A stretch of 13,264 nt of DNA, taken from Promethearchaeota archaeon (GTDB taxonomy: Archaea; Asgardarchaeota; Lokiarchaeia; Sigynarchaeales; SOKP01). Below are positions 1 to 6,717 of the stretch, one piece after another (positions within the stretch are counted from its first letter, which is position 1; every line of letters begins with the position of its first letter). The notes below the pieces were generated by a model. It was not told the DNA's origin and did no database searches. It saw nothing but the letters and a program-made list of their open reading frames with translations. Location: positions 1 to 13,264 of the forward strand of contig JAHLWV010000039.1 in assembly GCA_019057735.1 (NCBI GenBank), in the 5' to 3' direction. The position numbers and the translations under genes are program-made.

Positions 1-194
1 GTTAAAGGTCTTTCGCCATATTCTTCTAATACATGAAAATTTATATTCGTGGAAATCTCACTTGCATGTCTTTTTATGAGCGTGCCAATTTCAATTGTAT
101 CTTTATCAGTAATGATGGTTACAACTTCTTTCGGTTTTAATTGAGAACAAGTCTCAACAATGTTTTTTCCTGCGCTATCTAATAATTTTGACAA
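1..194 (-). CDS. M29-family aminopeptidase, N-terminal part (cut by window edge)
   Basis: The minus strand encodes about 64 residues with no stop before the window edge. The segment reading GKNIVETCSQLKPKE, followed by VVTIITDKDTIEIG and then EEYGERPL, resembles the N-terminal domain of archaeal M29 metallo-aminopeptidases (thermophilic leucyl aminopeptidases), which remove N-terminal amino acids from peptides in the cytoplasm. The metal-binding residues lie in the missing C-terminal part. The only ATG nearby (minus strand, about 206) is out of frame and soon hits a stop. The best start is therefore TTG at 194, with a GGAG motif eight bases upstream. It is transcribed away from the small membrane-protein gene at 333, with an AT-rich shared upstream region. 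Family assignment rests on the N-terminal pattern only, so it is moderate. Confidence 0.6.
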   Translation of the reverse strand, partial: MSKLLDSAGKNIVETCSQLKPKEVVTIITDKDTIEIGTLIKRHASEISTNINFHVLEEYGERPL

Positions 195-332
195 GAAAAG
201 GACTCCATCGCCAATTAGTTTTTTTTTAACAAATTAAAAGTCAGTTTAGAGTTATTCCTTTATATTATTTAACTGTTTATATTTAGAATTGATTTTAGTG
301 CCTTATTTTTCTTTTAAATAATTTCCAATAGA

Positions 333-569
333 ATGCTATTTATTATGGTATTGTTCGATTACTTTGAAGATGTTATTAGTGGTTTCGAGTTTTGGATTGC
401 CTTTGGCTCGCTTATGGGAATCTTCGGACTCATAATCGGTATTATATTAGCTATATGGGGCGGAGGTAGAATTCGCTACAAGATGCTAGGAGTTATAGTT
501 GCCTCATTTGTATTGATTGCGATTTGCGGATTCGATACTGGATTCAAATACTTCAGGATTTTTAGATAA
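333..569 (+). CDS. Small two-helix membrane protein, unknown function
   Basis: A 78-residue protein that I do not recognise. Two hydrophobic segments at about residues 21-44 and 51-67 are separated by a short basic, glycine-rich loop (GGGRIRYK), so it is predicted to be a membrane hairpin. The N-terminal 20 residues hold several acidic residues (DYFEDV). An in-frame ATG four codons later (345) is an equally good start; neither has a clear Shine-Dalgarno sequence. The gene ends just before a T tract and is convergent with the 123-residue membrane-protein gene, with 15 bases between their stops. Nothing in the sequence points to a function. Confidence 0.5.
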   Translation: MLFIMVLFDYFEDVISGFEFWIAFGSLMGIFGLIIGIILAIWGGGRIRYKMLGVIVASFVLIAICGFDTGFKYFRIFR

Positions 570-573
570 AAAA

Positions 574-586
574 AATTCTTTTTTTT
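574..586 (+). terminator. T-tract terminator between convergent genes
   Basis: A run of eight T bases (579-586), preceded by ATTC, follows the stop of the gene ending at 569. No hairpin precedes it, as expected for archaeal intrinsic termination. It overlaps the last codon of the opposing gene. Confidence 0.4.
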
Positions 587-956
587 AATAATAATGGTAT
601 CCTTGGGGTGGTTGGGTCCCTCCTATCGCTATCCCTAATAATTCGAAAGGGATTCCGGTAAGAAAAGCCCCTACCCACAGCAAGAAACAGCTAAACATCA
701 TGGACTTAACGCTAAATTTGCGAAAGAAGATTTTTAGGAGGTTTATTACGAATAAAGCCCCCCCGATTGTAAAACAAATTTGTCCTACGTTCACAAAAAT
801 TATTTTAAAAAATGTTCCCGTCATATATCGCAAGTTTGAGCCGAAAAAAGGGACGATCACAGCTACGAACCCCAATATCCCTAAAAACACTAAAAAGGTG
901 CGGTTTGGCTTGCGCTGTTTACGAAGGATATAAACATCGTTTTTATTTTTGGCCAT
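585..956 (-). CDS. Small three-helix membrane protein, unknown function
   Basis: A 123-residue protein with a basic N-terminus (KNK...RKQRKPNR, residues 3-19). Three hydrophobic segments follow at about 20-38, 53-75 and 83-105, then a short polar tail ending in GGTQPPQGYHYY. The basic N-terminus predicts a cytoplasmic amino end by the positive-inside rule. I recognise no family. The start at 956 sits about 25 bases downstream of a perfect TATA box, with only a weak AGGA motif before it, so the transcript may be almost leaderless. The T-rich overlap with the convergent gene's end suggests the two transcripts nearly collide. The hydrophobic pattern and well-placed promoter support a real gene. 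Confidence 0.55.
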   Translation of the reverse strand: MAKNKNDVYILRKQRKPNRTFLVFLGILGFVAVIVPFFGSNLRYMTGTFFKIIFVNVGQICFTIGGALFVINLLKIFFRKFSVKSMMFSCFLLWVGAFLTGIPFELLGIAIGGTQPPQGYHYY

Positions 957-976
957 ATAGATGTTCCTAATTAGAT

Positions 977-986
977 CTTTATAAAG
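977..986 (-). promoter_or_regulatory. TATA box for the 123-residue membrane-protein gene
   Basis: The palindromic CTTTATAAAG is centred about 25.5 bases before the ATG at 956. That is the usual archaeal TATA-to-transcription-start distance, so transcription probably begins at or next to the start codon. Confidence 0.5.
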
Positions 987-1075
987 AAAAAGTTCATCTA
1001 TGTCTTATCTAAATTAAAATAAATTGATATTACAATTGAAGAAATGTTTAATAATTCTGCATACAAATACAAAAT

Positions 1076-1291
1076 ATGTCAAATAATGAAAGAGTGAAGT
1101 GTCCGGAATGTGGCTCTATGACCTTAATTTCTCGAGATAGGAAAGATTCTTGTTCTAATTGTGGTATAGAACTTAATTATGATGATGTGGAAAAAGGAAG
1201 TAGGAAAGTCCTTATATTAGTGATCTTAGTCGTTTTTATAGCAATAATTAGCTTAGCTTTAATTATGTTACCTTTGTTTCCTCATTTCTAG
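1076..1291 (+). CDS. Zinc-ribbon protein with C-terminal membrane anchor
   Basis: A 71-residue protein. Residues 9-12 (CPEC) and 26-29 (CSNC) form a two-knuckle zinc ribbon with a 13-residue spacer. After a short acidic-basic linker there is one strongly hydrophobic helix at about residues 44-66. The layout predicts a tail-anchored protein with the zinc ribbon in the cytoplasm. Such short ribbon-plus-helix proteins are common in archaea and mostly uncharacterised. No partner is evident: the next gene, at 1388, has its own promoter. The start is the first in-frame ATG; an ATG at 1044 is in another frame and soon stops. No Shine-Dalgarno motif is visible. The zinc-ribbon reading is strong, the function unknown. 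Confidence 0.65.
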   Translation: MSNNERVKCPECGSMTLISRDRKDSCSNCGIELNYDDVEKGSRKVLILVILVVFIAIISLALIMLPLFPHF

Positions 1292-1360
1292 TGTCTCTAT
1301 TAGGTTTAATTCTAATGAATACTTAAAAATAAACCGAGAGATAAATTTTAATTTTTCTTT

Positions 1361-1368
1361 TTTATAAA
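1361..1368 (+). promoter_or_regulatory. TATA box of the FEN1-like gene (leaderless start)
   Basis: TTTATAAA, preceded by a T-rich stretch, is centred about 24 bases before the ATG at 1388. No purine-rich ribosome binding site lies between them. Transcription probably starts at the ATG itself. Confidence 0.55.
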
Positions 1369-1387
1369 CCGTAACAATCCCAATTGT

Positions 1388-2488
1388 ATGGGAGTTAAGC
1401 TTCAAGATTTAGTGATCCGAAACGCAATCGAATTTTCCAAACTTGCAGGCAAGATTATAGCCGTAGATGCCCCCAATGTAATTATGAGCTTGTTTAATTT
1501 CGCCCGCAAAAACCCGGACGGCTCCCAGGCAGGACTCATTCTTGATCGCACCCAAAGACCAATATCTCATCTTTATGGTTTACTCTTTAGGACAAACTTT
1601 TTCTATTCTAAGAAAATTTTCCCCATTTTTTGCTTCGACGGGCTCGATTCCGACCTTAAAAAGCTTAAGACTAAAGATAGACTCAATGATTTTCTATTTA
1701 CGGAAAAAATGTACAAATCATTAATCCAATCTGGAAATAGAGAGATCGCGAAACAAATCGCTTTATCCCGCGAGTATATGTGGCCCAACATAATTAAAGA
1801 ATCCAAGCAACTACTAGGGGCGTTAGGCATTCCATACATGAGTGCTCCCGCCTCAGCAGAATCGCAATGTGCTCAATTCGTTAAAGATAAAGTTGCTCAT
1901 TATTCTAACTCGCAAGATTTCGACTCACTTTTGTTTGGGTGCCCACATGTAGTCCAGAACATCTCAAAATCGTTAAGAAGGAAGGTACGTGGTCGCTGGA
2001 CATATCAAAAAATCACTCCGGTTACAATCAATCTCAAAGAAAACCTAAAAAGGTTGGGAGTAGATCAATTTCATTTGGTGGACATGGCGCTCCTAATCGG
2101 AACCGATTACTTTCCAGGTATAAGAAATATCGGTCCAAAACACGCGTACAAATTCATCAAAAAACACCGATTCATAGAAAATGTGATTAAAGAAGAAAAA
2201 GGAAGTTACGATTTTTCGACCTTGAGTGCCGAAGTCATTGCAAATGTAAGAAAAATCTTCTTACTTCCAGAAGTCTTAATGGAATACCCACATTTGAGCT
2301 GGAATTACCCTAGCGAGCAGCATACACTAAAGTTATTATGCGAAGATCACCATCTTAACCAAGAAAGAGTGGAGTCCAACCTCAAAAAGTTGGCGACGAA
2401 TTACGAAAAGTGTCAAGTGTATTTCTCCAACAAAACAAGAAATCCCCCTAAAAAACAAGAAACATTAGACTCAATTCTTTCTAGCTAA
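1388..2488 (+). CDS. FEN1-like flap endonuclease (XPG/Rad2 family) with altered active site
   Basis: A 366-residue protein, slightly longer than the usual archaeal FEN1 (about 340). It starts with the conserved MGVKLQDL and has N (about 20-100) and I (about 125-245) nuclease domains and a helix-hairpin segment at GIRNIGPKHA (244-253). FEN1 removes 5' flaps during lagging-strand synthesis and repair. Metal-ligand positions that can be matched are D27, D84, E158, D177, D179 and D240. The first glutamate of the usual E-x-E pair is Ser156: the protein reads APASAES where archaeal FEN1 has APSEGEA. The C-terminus (357-364, QETLDSIL) resembles a PCNA-binding PIP box but lacks its paired aromatics. 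It lies upstream of an unknown gene and an RPA-like gene on the same strand, each with its own TATA box. It could be the housekeeping FEN1 or a divergent paralogue; the family call is firm, full activity is not. Confidence 0.9.
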   Translation: MGVKLQDLVIRNAIEFSKLAGKIIAVDAPNVIMSLFNFARKNPDGSQAGLILDRTQRPISHLYGLLFRTNFFYSKKIFPIFCFDGLDSDLKKLKTKDRLNDFLFTEKMYKSLIQSGNREIAKQIALSREYMWPNIIKESKQLLGALGIPYMSAPASAESQCAQFVKDKVAHYSNSQDFDSLLFGCPHVVQNISKSLRRKVRGRWTYQKITPVTINLKENLKRLGVDQFHLVDMALLIGTDYFPGIRNIGPKHAYKFIKKHRFIENVIKEEKGSYDFSTLSAEVIANVRKIFLLPEVLMEYPHLSWNYPSEQHTLKLLCEDHHLNQERVESNLKKLATNYEKCQVYFSNKTRNPPKKQETLDSILSS

Positions 2489-2501
2489 AAATTTAATTTT
2501 T

Positions 2502-2511
2502 CTTTATAAAG
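2502..2511 (+). promoter_or_regulatory. TATA box of the 202-residue unknown gene
   Basis: CTTTATAAAG, within the 13-base string TTTCTTTATAAAG also present before the gene starting at 956. Predicted transcription start is near 2532, giving a leader of about 45 bases. Confidence 0.45.
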
Positions 2512-2528
2512 GCTCGCTTGATCGTTTA

Positions 2529-2553
2529 TGTGGTAATTAAATCCTATACCACA
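2529..2553. repeat. Inverted repeat at the predicted transcription start
   Basis: TGTGGTA (2529-2535) and TACCACA (2547-2553) are perfect 7-base arms separated by 11 bases. The dyad covers the predicted start site of the downstream gene, so it could be a repressor operator or a 5'-leader hairpin. Confidence 0.45.
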
Positions 2554-2576
2554 AAACTAACGAAATTGAGAGAAAT

Positions 2577-3185
2577 ATGGCCGGATTAACGAACGATGCG
2601 ATTATTCTACAAAACGATTTAAGAGCCCACAGAAATACTCCAAGGAAAGATGTAAACAAGGAGAAAGTGCTTGACTACTTTTTTAGGTTCGAAAGTTTTG
2701 CGAATAACACTAATGAATACAAAGAATTAACCCCCTTGATCGTGGGGAAAATTGTAAAGGAAACAAAACTACCTGATTTCGTAGTACTAAACACTGTTTT
2801 TGAGTTTCTATCCGAAGCAACCCAATTCAGTCATACCTTAAGTTTAGGACTCATATCGTGGGGTTCAGGAGAGAGACGTGTTTTACGGCAAGCGAAGTTT
2901 TACTTGAGGAAAGTTCATAGGATTGCCCCTGTGTTCAATTACTTCCGAGCTATTGCTAACTTAGAAATTTTGCACAAACTCTTAAAGAAAAGCTTTTTTT
3001 GGCCTCGGATTTCCACTCAGCTTGCTTTGACTATGTTCGTCACTGACAGAAACGACCCCACTATAACGAAAAATGAGTATATCTTGCAAAAAAACCTAAG
3101 AGTATTTTGCGCGTGTTCCGCTTACGCTTTCCATATGGCTAGAAAGAAGCTTAATATTGATAAGACGGGGCAGCTCTGCACTTAA
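2577..3185 (+). CDS. Unknown helical protein between FEN1-like and RPA-like genes
   Basis: A 202-residue soluble protein that I do not recognise. The sequence suggests mostly alpha-helix, with a basic central part (GERRVLRQAKFYLRKVHR, about 97-114) and a C-terminal region (about 140-193) whose pattern of small hydrophobic helices ending in FHMARKKLNI recalls, weakly, the cyclin-type repeats of archaeal TFB. That likeness is only a guess from spacing. There are no catalytic-looking motifs, zinc ligands or membrane segments. It stands alone between two DNA-metabolism genes, and its own promoter carries an inverted repeat. A nucleic-acid-related role would fit the neighbours and the basic stretch but is not shown. 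Another gene order or a domain search could overturn this. Confidence 0.6.
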   Translation: MAGLTNDAIILQNDLRAHRNTPRKDVNKEKVLDYFFRFESFANNTNEYKELTPLIVGKIVKETKLPDFVVLNTVFEFLSEATQFSHTLSLGLISWGSGERRVLRQAKFYLRKVHRIAPVFNYFRAIANLEILHKLLKKSFFWPRISTQLALTMFVTDRNDPTITKNEYILQKNLRVFCACSAYAFHMARKKLNIDKTGQLCT

Positions 3186-3227
3186 TCTATAATATTTTTT
3201 AAGGTTTTTCAATTTTTGGATTTTTTC

Positions 3228-3235
3228 TTTAAATA
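3228..3235 (+). promoter_or_regulatory. TATA box of the RPA-like gene
   Basis: TTTAAATA after a T-rich stretch. The predicted transcription start near 3257 leaves a leader of about 28 bases that contains a ribosome binding site. Confidence 0.45.
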
Positions 3236-3272
3236 CTCAGTTACTCATTTTTACTTATTAGTAAAAAATTGA

Positions 3273-3277
3273 GAGGT
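3273..3277 (+). promoter_or_regulatory. Ribosome binding site deciding the RPA-like start
   Basis: GAGGT lies seven bases before the ATG at 3285 but only one base before the ATG at 3279. Normal spacing therefore favours 3285. Confidence 0.5.
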
Positions 3278-3284
3278 TATGAAA

Positions 3285-4208
3285 ATGAGCGTCTTAGTAG
3301 ACGAGCTATTCCAAAAATTATTGGACCTTGGATTGTCAGAAGAAGAGTTGGAAAAAAAAGTTAAGGACAAAGTAGAAGAATATGGCGGCTTTATGTCGAA
3401 ACAAGGAGTGTTGTTTATAATAGCGAGAGAAAATGGGCTTGATGTAAGATCTCCCGATATTGACGATTATGTTTACGATGATTTAGAAGAAGAAGTAGAT
3501 TACGACGAGTTCACGATAGATATCACGGACTTAAGAGAAGGAATGAGTAACATCGTGTTGTTAGGTATAATTTTAACTTTCCAAAAAGTTCGCGAGTTCG
3601 TGCGAAAGGACCAGTCTGCCGGAAAAGTGTGCTCTTTCTTGCTCGGCGACGCAACTGGAATCGTGAAAGTCGTTTTGTGGGACGAACGAGCAGATATCGT
3701 TAATCAAGAATACTTCAAGCCGAAAGAACTCGTTCGAGTCATTGGCGGGTATTCAAAATTAGGACGAAACGAAGCTATAGAAGTTCACCTCGGAAGAAAG
3801 GGTTTGTTAGTTCTTTCTCCTGAAGTTAGTGCTAAGAAACGAAAACAATTCGAAGAAATTACGATTGCAAGTTCAGAAGAAACAACGCCCAAGAGTAACT
3901 TAGAACCTCTGAGACAAGCCATCGAAAAAAACAAATACATCAGCGCTGTTAAAGGAATTGTTCAAATTGAAGAATTTAAGGAATTAGAGTTGAAATCTGG
4001 TGATAAGTCGTTTTTGCTCACCATGTTTTTAGAAGTAGAAGGGTTTACTATCAGAGTGAAAGCATGGGGTATGAATGCAGTAGAATGCTTGAAAATGGTG
4101 AACGACGGGGATTTCGTTTCCATTACCAACTTGGCGGTTAAAGAGAACAAATACACTACTGAGAAAGAGCTTGTGTTCACGAAAAATTCGAGTGTATTGT
4201 TGATCTAA
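3285..4208 (+). CDS. RPA-like single-stranded DNA-binding protein, two OB folds
   Basis: A 307-residue protein. Residues 1-55 are helical (SEEELEKKVKDKVEEYGG, then SKQGVLFIIARENG) and resemble the small N-terminal domain of archaeal RPA large subunits. A very acidic linker (about 58-75, DIDDYVYDDLEEEVDYDE) follows. A first OB fold is at about 78-178 (SFLLGDATGIVKVVLWDE is its core) and a second at about 205-307 (KAWGMNAVECLKMVNDGDFV). RPA coats single-stranded DNA in replication, repair and recombination. No C-terminal zinc finger is present, unlike several euryarchaeal RPAs, so it may pair with another subunit. The start at 3285 is chosen for Shine-Dalgarno spacing over an ATG two codons upstream. 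It is convergent with the aldo/keto reductase gene. Confidence 0.85.
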   Translation: MSVLVDELFQKLLDLGLSEEELEKKVKDKVEEYGGFMSKQGVLFIIARENGLDVRSPDIDDYVYDDLEEEVDYDEFTIDITDLREGMSNIVLLGIILTFQKVREFVRKDQSAGKVCSFLLGDATGIVKVVLWDERADIVNQEYFKPKELVRVIGGYSKLGRNEAIEVHLGRKGLLVLSPEVSAKKRKQFEEITIASSEETTPKSNLEPLRQAIEKNKYISAVKGIVQIEEFKELELKSGDKSFLLTMFLEVEGFTIRVKAWGMNAVECLKMVNDGDFVSITNLAVKENKYTTEKELVFTKNSSVLLI

Positions 4209-4251
4209 TTAGTTTAGAAAATTTGTTAGTTAAAAATCGTTTTTGTTGTTG

Positions 4252-5184
4252 TTATTGTCCTGTTATTGAATCTACATTTTTAAAAATCTCTTTGAGTTTT
4301 ATTACATCTTTTTCTGGGAGAGGTGGTTTTTGCATGGCTTTAATGTTTTCTTTCAAATGAACAAGACTTCCTGTACCTGAAAGAATTACGTGTGTACCTG
4401 GTTCGTAACGACAAAACCGATATGCTGCCCCAACTATACTTTCAGCACCATTATCGTGTATAAGAAAACCAAGAGGATCTTCTTTATCTATCATAGAGGG
4501 AGTGATTTGTTTATTCTCAATCAATTCTTCAATACACTTTTTAAGATGTTTAGGTCTACTGAGAGCAAGTCTAACAGCAAACATTATTAAAATACCTATT
4601 TTTTTTTCCATTGCAGGTAGAAAAATTCGGTCCCGGGCTGACTGGTTCAAGATATTAAATCCTACCATCATTACGTCCCAGACATCATCTTGCAGTGCTT
4701 GCTGCAACATTGAATGATCAGGATCAGGATTAAACCTTTCTGTAATACCAAGAAAGCGAATTTTACCTTGATCTCGCATTTCAAGAAGAGTGGGTACCAC
4801 TTCTGAAAAAAGATAATCGTAATCCTCCAAAATTACTCCATGAAGGTGATAAATATCAATATAATCGGTCCTAAGATTCTTAAGACTCCTCTCAAGACTC
4901 TTTATAACTTTATCTGGCTTTATTTTTCCCCAAGCCGACTTTTTAGTTGACAAAATGATGTTTTCTCTGTTGAACCCTTTAATACCCTTACCCACAATCT
5001 TTTCTGTTCGATAAAACTCGGCTGTGTCAATGAAATTGATTCCAGAATTTAACCCATACCTAACTATTGCGATAGATTCTTCTTCTGTTTTTCCAGTAGC
5101 TTGACCAATACGGCTAAACCCGCCACAGCCTATGCCCATAACGCTTACTTTCAACCCCGTACGCCCAAGTGTAGTATATTCCAT
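4252..5184 (-). CDS. Aldo/keto reductase family oxidoreductase
   Basis: A 310-residue protein of normal family length, a TIM-barrel NAD(P)H-dependent reductase of carbonyl compounds in the cytoplasm. It begins with the characteristic EYTTLGRTGLKVSVMGIGCG. The catalytic tetrad can be placed: D53 and Y58 in FIDTAEFY, a lysine at 81 or 82 in LSTKK, and H115 in IYHLHG. The cofactor-binding end is seen in SGTGSLVHLKENIKAM (about 266-281). The YRTEKIVGKGIKG stretch after Tyr58 matches the usual YGxSExxLGxAL region. The substrate cannot be told. It is divergent from the DUF998-like gene, with 220 bases between starts, and ends 43 bases from the RPA-like stop. There is no sign that it belongs to a neighbouring operon. 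Confidence 0.9.
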   Translation of the reverse strand: MEYTTLGRTGLKVSVMGIGCGGFSRIGQATGKTEEESIAIVRYGLNSGINFIDTAEFYRTEKIVGKGIKGFNRENIILSTKKSAWGKIKPDKVIKSLERSLKNLRTDYIDIYHLHGVILEDYDYLFSEVVPTLLEMRDQGKIRFLGITERFNPDPDHSMLQQALQDDVWDVMMVGFNILNQSARDRIFLPAMEKKIGILIMFAVRLALSRPKHLKKCIEELIENKQITPSMIDKEDPLGFLIHDNGAESIVGAAYRFCRYEPGTHVILSGTGSLVHLKENIKAMQKPPLPEKDVIKLKEIFKNVDSITGQ

Positions 5185-5404
5185 AATTTCTCAGACATTT
5201 TATTATTATCAAAGGAAATTGAAACATAAATTTAATACTTTAAGTTTAACTAACTTAATTAAATATCTTTAGGTCTTAACATTCTTCATTATCATTAGTA
5301 GTGAAATTTTACAATTTTTCTTATCGTGTTTTTTATTTAAATATCCTACTTTATTTTAGTCTTAAAATATTTCTAGTGTTAATTAGTAAAAAAATATTAC
5401 AATC
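5185..5404. other. AT-rich divergent intergenic region
   Basis: A very AT-rich spacer between divergent genes. TTTAAATAT near 5336-5344 is a plausible TATA element for the rightward gene. I see no RNA gene or coding potential here. Confidence 0.35.
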
Positions 5405-6070
5405 ATGATAAATAAGCAAAAGATAAACGCGTACAAGCTCATCGGCTTAAAAACACCTTCTAACCCCAATTTAACGCTTATTGGAAGGGTTCTTTTTTAT
5501 GCTGGCGCTAGTTACATCGTATTGATGATCTTGAACGTTGTACTATCTTTGTTTTTCGGATTTTCGCTCACAGCAAATTACATTAGCGACTTGGGAAGCA
5601 AAATTTTTATCCCTTTTCCTTATATACATAATTTAATTTGCGTGTTTGGAGGTTTGGTAAGCCTTCCGATTAATTTTTTTGTAAAGCAAAAGTTACGGAT
5701 CACATACAAGAGTTCGAGGTATTCCGCATTGTTTCTCGAGTTAGGTGTTGTTTTAGGAGTAATTGGAAATGTTGGATATGTGTTCTTAGGAGTGTTCAGC
5801 TTAGACAGGGCAGGACCAGGAGACATTTATCACAGCATTATTAGCTCTATTTCTTTTGGTGGTTATATTTTTTCTATTTTCTTTATTAGCTTGAACATCG
5901 TTTTGTCTCATAAGTGCAAACTGAAGCGTTTGGGCCAATTTGGGTTGGCAATCCCTATGAACTTGTTGCTTTTATATTGTATAATTTCGATCCCGCTTAT
6001 CGAGTGGTTTTTGTTAAGCTCTATTTTAGCCTTTTTACTAATGTTGAACTTTTATGTGTTCAAACTTTAA
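5405..6070 (+). CDS. DUF998-like six-helix membrane protein
   Basis: A 221-residue integral membrane protein with a short polar N-terminus (1-25) and about six hydrophobic helices, near residues 28-52, 74-95, 110-133, 146-167, 178-197 and 200-219. Features typical of the DUF998 (Frag1/DRAM-like) family are the ISDLG motif after helix 1 (60-64), an HN pair starting helix 2, a GVF-SLD turn after helix 3, and a conserved histidine (GDIYHSIIS) opening helix 4. The family's function is not settled. The gene has its own AT-rich upstream region and is followed by the promoter of the Roadblock-like gene, so it is probably a single unit. The family assignment is by pattern and fairly secure. Confidence 0.7.
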   Translation: MINKQKINAYKLIGLKTPSNPNLTLIGRVLFYAGASYIVLMILNVVLSLFFGFSLTANYISDLGSKIFIPFPYIHNLICVFGGLVSLPINFFVKQKLRITYKSSRYSALFLELGVVLGVIGNVGYVFLGVFSLDRAGPGDIYHSIISSISFGGYIFSIFFISLNIVLSHKCKLKRLGQFGLAIPMNLLLLYCIISIPLIEWFLLSSILAFLLMLNFYVFKL

Positions 6071-6105
6071 TCGCTTTCTTTTTTTGCCAAGCTATAATTT
6101 TTTCC

Positions 6106-6113
6106 TTTAAATA
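6106..6113 (+). promoter_or_regulatory. TATA box of the Roadblock-GTPase operon
   Basis: TTTAAATA, with predicted transcription start near 6135. The resulting leader of about 25 bases contains GGAGA at 6144-6148, eleven bases before the ATG at 6160. Two nearer ATGs at 6150 and 6153 are out of frame and end within nine codons or fewer. Confidence 0.45.
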
Positions 6114-6159
6114 AACAAAAATTGTTACTCCCAAAATAATATTGGAGAAATGATGAAAA

Positions 6160-6693
6160 ATGACAATTTATGTTCCTAAGGCACTCTACGAGAACGAAAT
6201 AGCCCAAGTGTTAGACGAAGTTAGATATAATTACGGTATGCTTACCAGAAAAGGATATATCTACGGATTGATTGCCATAGACCAAGACGCAAAAATTATC
6301 GCAATCGATTCTCGGTTCGACAGGAAGTTAAATTATTGGGACTTAAGCTCCATCGGAGCTGCGTTGTATGGTGTTGCTCGGCAAGCGCAAGATTTTTTCG
6401 AAACCGACTCTTTAGTTCGCGCAACTTTAATCTATAAAGACTTACAACTCTATGTCAAATCAATCGGAGATGTGATTCTCGTCAAAAAAGGAAGAAGAGA
6501 GATTTTAGTAGTTCTTTTAGTAGACAATCAAGTCAACATCGGCGTGCTCATACTCCAAATGCGCAAGTTTTCGGCGAAGATAAAAGACGCGATCATGCGA
6601 AGCCAAACAATTATGGAAAAACTGCAGATGTCAGAACATGATCTCAAAGAGCACCTCAGAGACTTAAAAAGAAAGGTTTTTGGGACGGCATAA
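6160..6693 (+). CDS. Roadblock/LC7-like protein, putative GTPase partner
   Basis: A 177-residue protein. After an amphipathic N-terminal helix (about 8-28), residues 33-135 fit the Roadblock/LC7 pattern: strand GLIAIDQDAKIIAID, a long helix (DLSSIGAALYGVARQAQDFF), then strands RATLIYKDLQLYVKSIGD, REILVVLLVDNQ and VNIGVLILQMRKF. A charged C-terminal helix (about 136-172) could form a coiled coil. Roadblock proteins dimerise and often regulate small GTPases; bacterial MglB is the GTPase-activating partner of MglA. The next gene, 24 bases downstream, encodes an MglA-like GTPase, which strongly suggests such a pair. It is longer than a minimal Roadblock domain because of the C-terminal helix. Fold assignment is from pattern, since this family diverges quickly. 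Confidence 0.7.
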   Translation: MTIYVPKALYENEIAQVLDEVRYNYGMLTRKGYIYGLIAIDQDAKIIAIDSRFDRKLNYWDLSSIGAALYGVARQAQDFFETDSLVRATLIYKDLQLYVKSIGDVILVKKGRREILVVLLVDNQVNIGVLILQMRKFSAKIKDAIMRSQTIMEKLQMSEHDLKEHLRDLKRKVFGTA

Positions 6694-6717
6694 AACATAT
6701 CAGAGGCGAGCTAAAAA

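Noticed and set aside
700..933. A 77-residue reading frame on the plus strand
   Set aside because: It lies wholly opposite the 123-residue membrane-protein gene, which has a promoter and a clear hydrophobic pattern; this frame has no family likeness.
3279..3284. ATG at 3279 as the RPA-like start
   Set aside because: The ribosome binding site would be only one base away; the ATG at 3285 has normal spacing.
5185..5404. Possible RNA gene in the divergent spacer
   Set aside because: The spacer is uniformly AT-rich with no tRNA-like arms or GC-rich structured segment.
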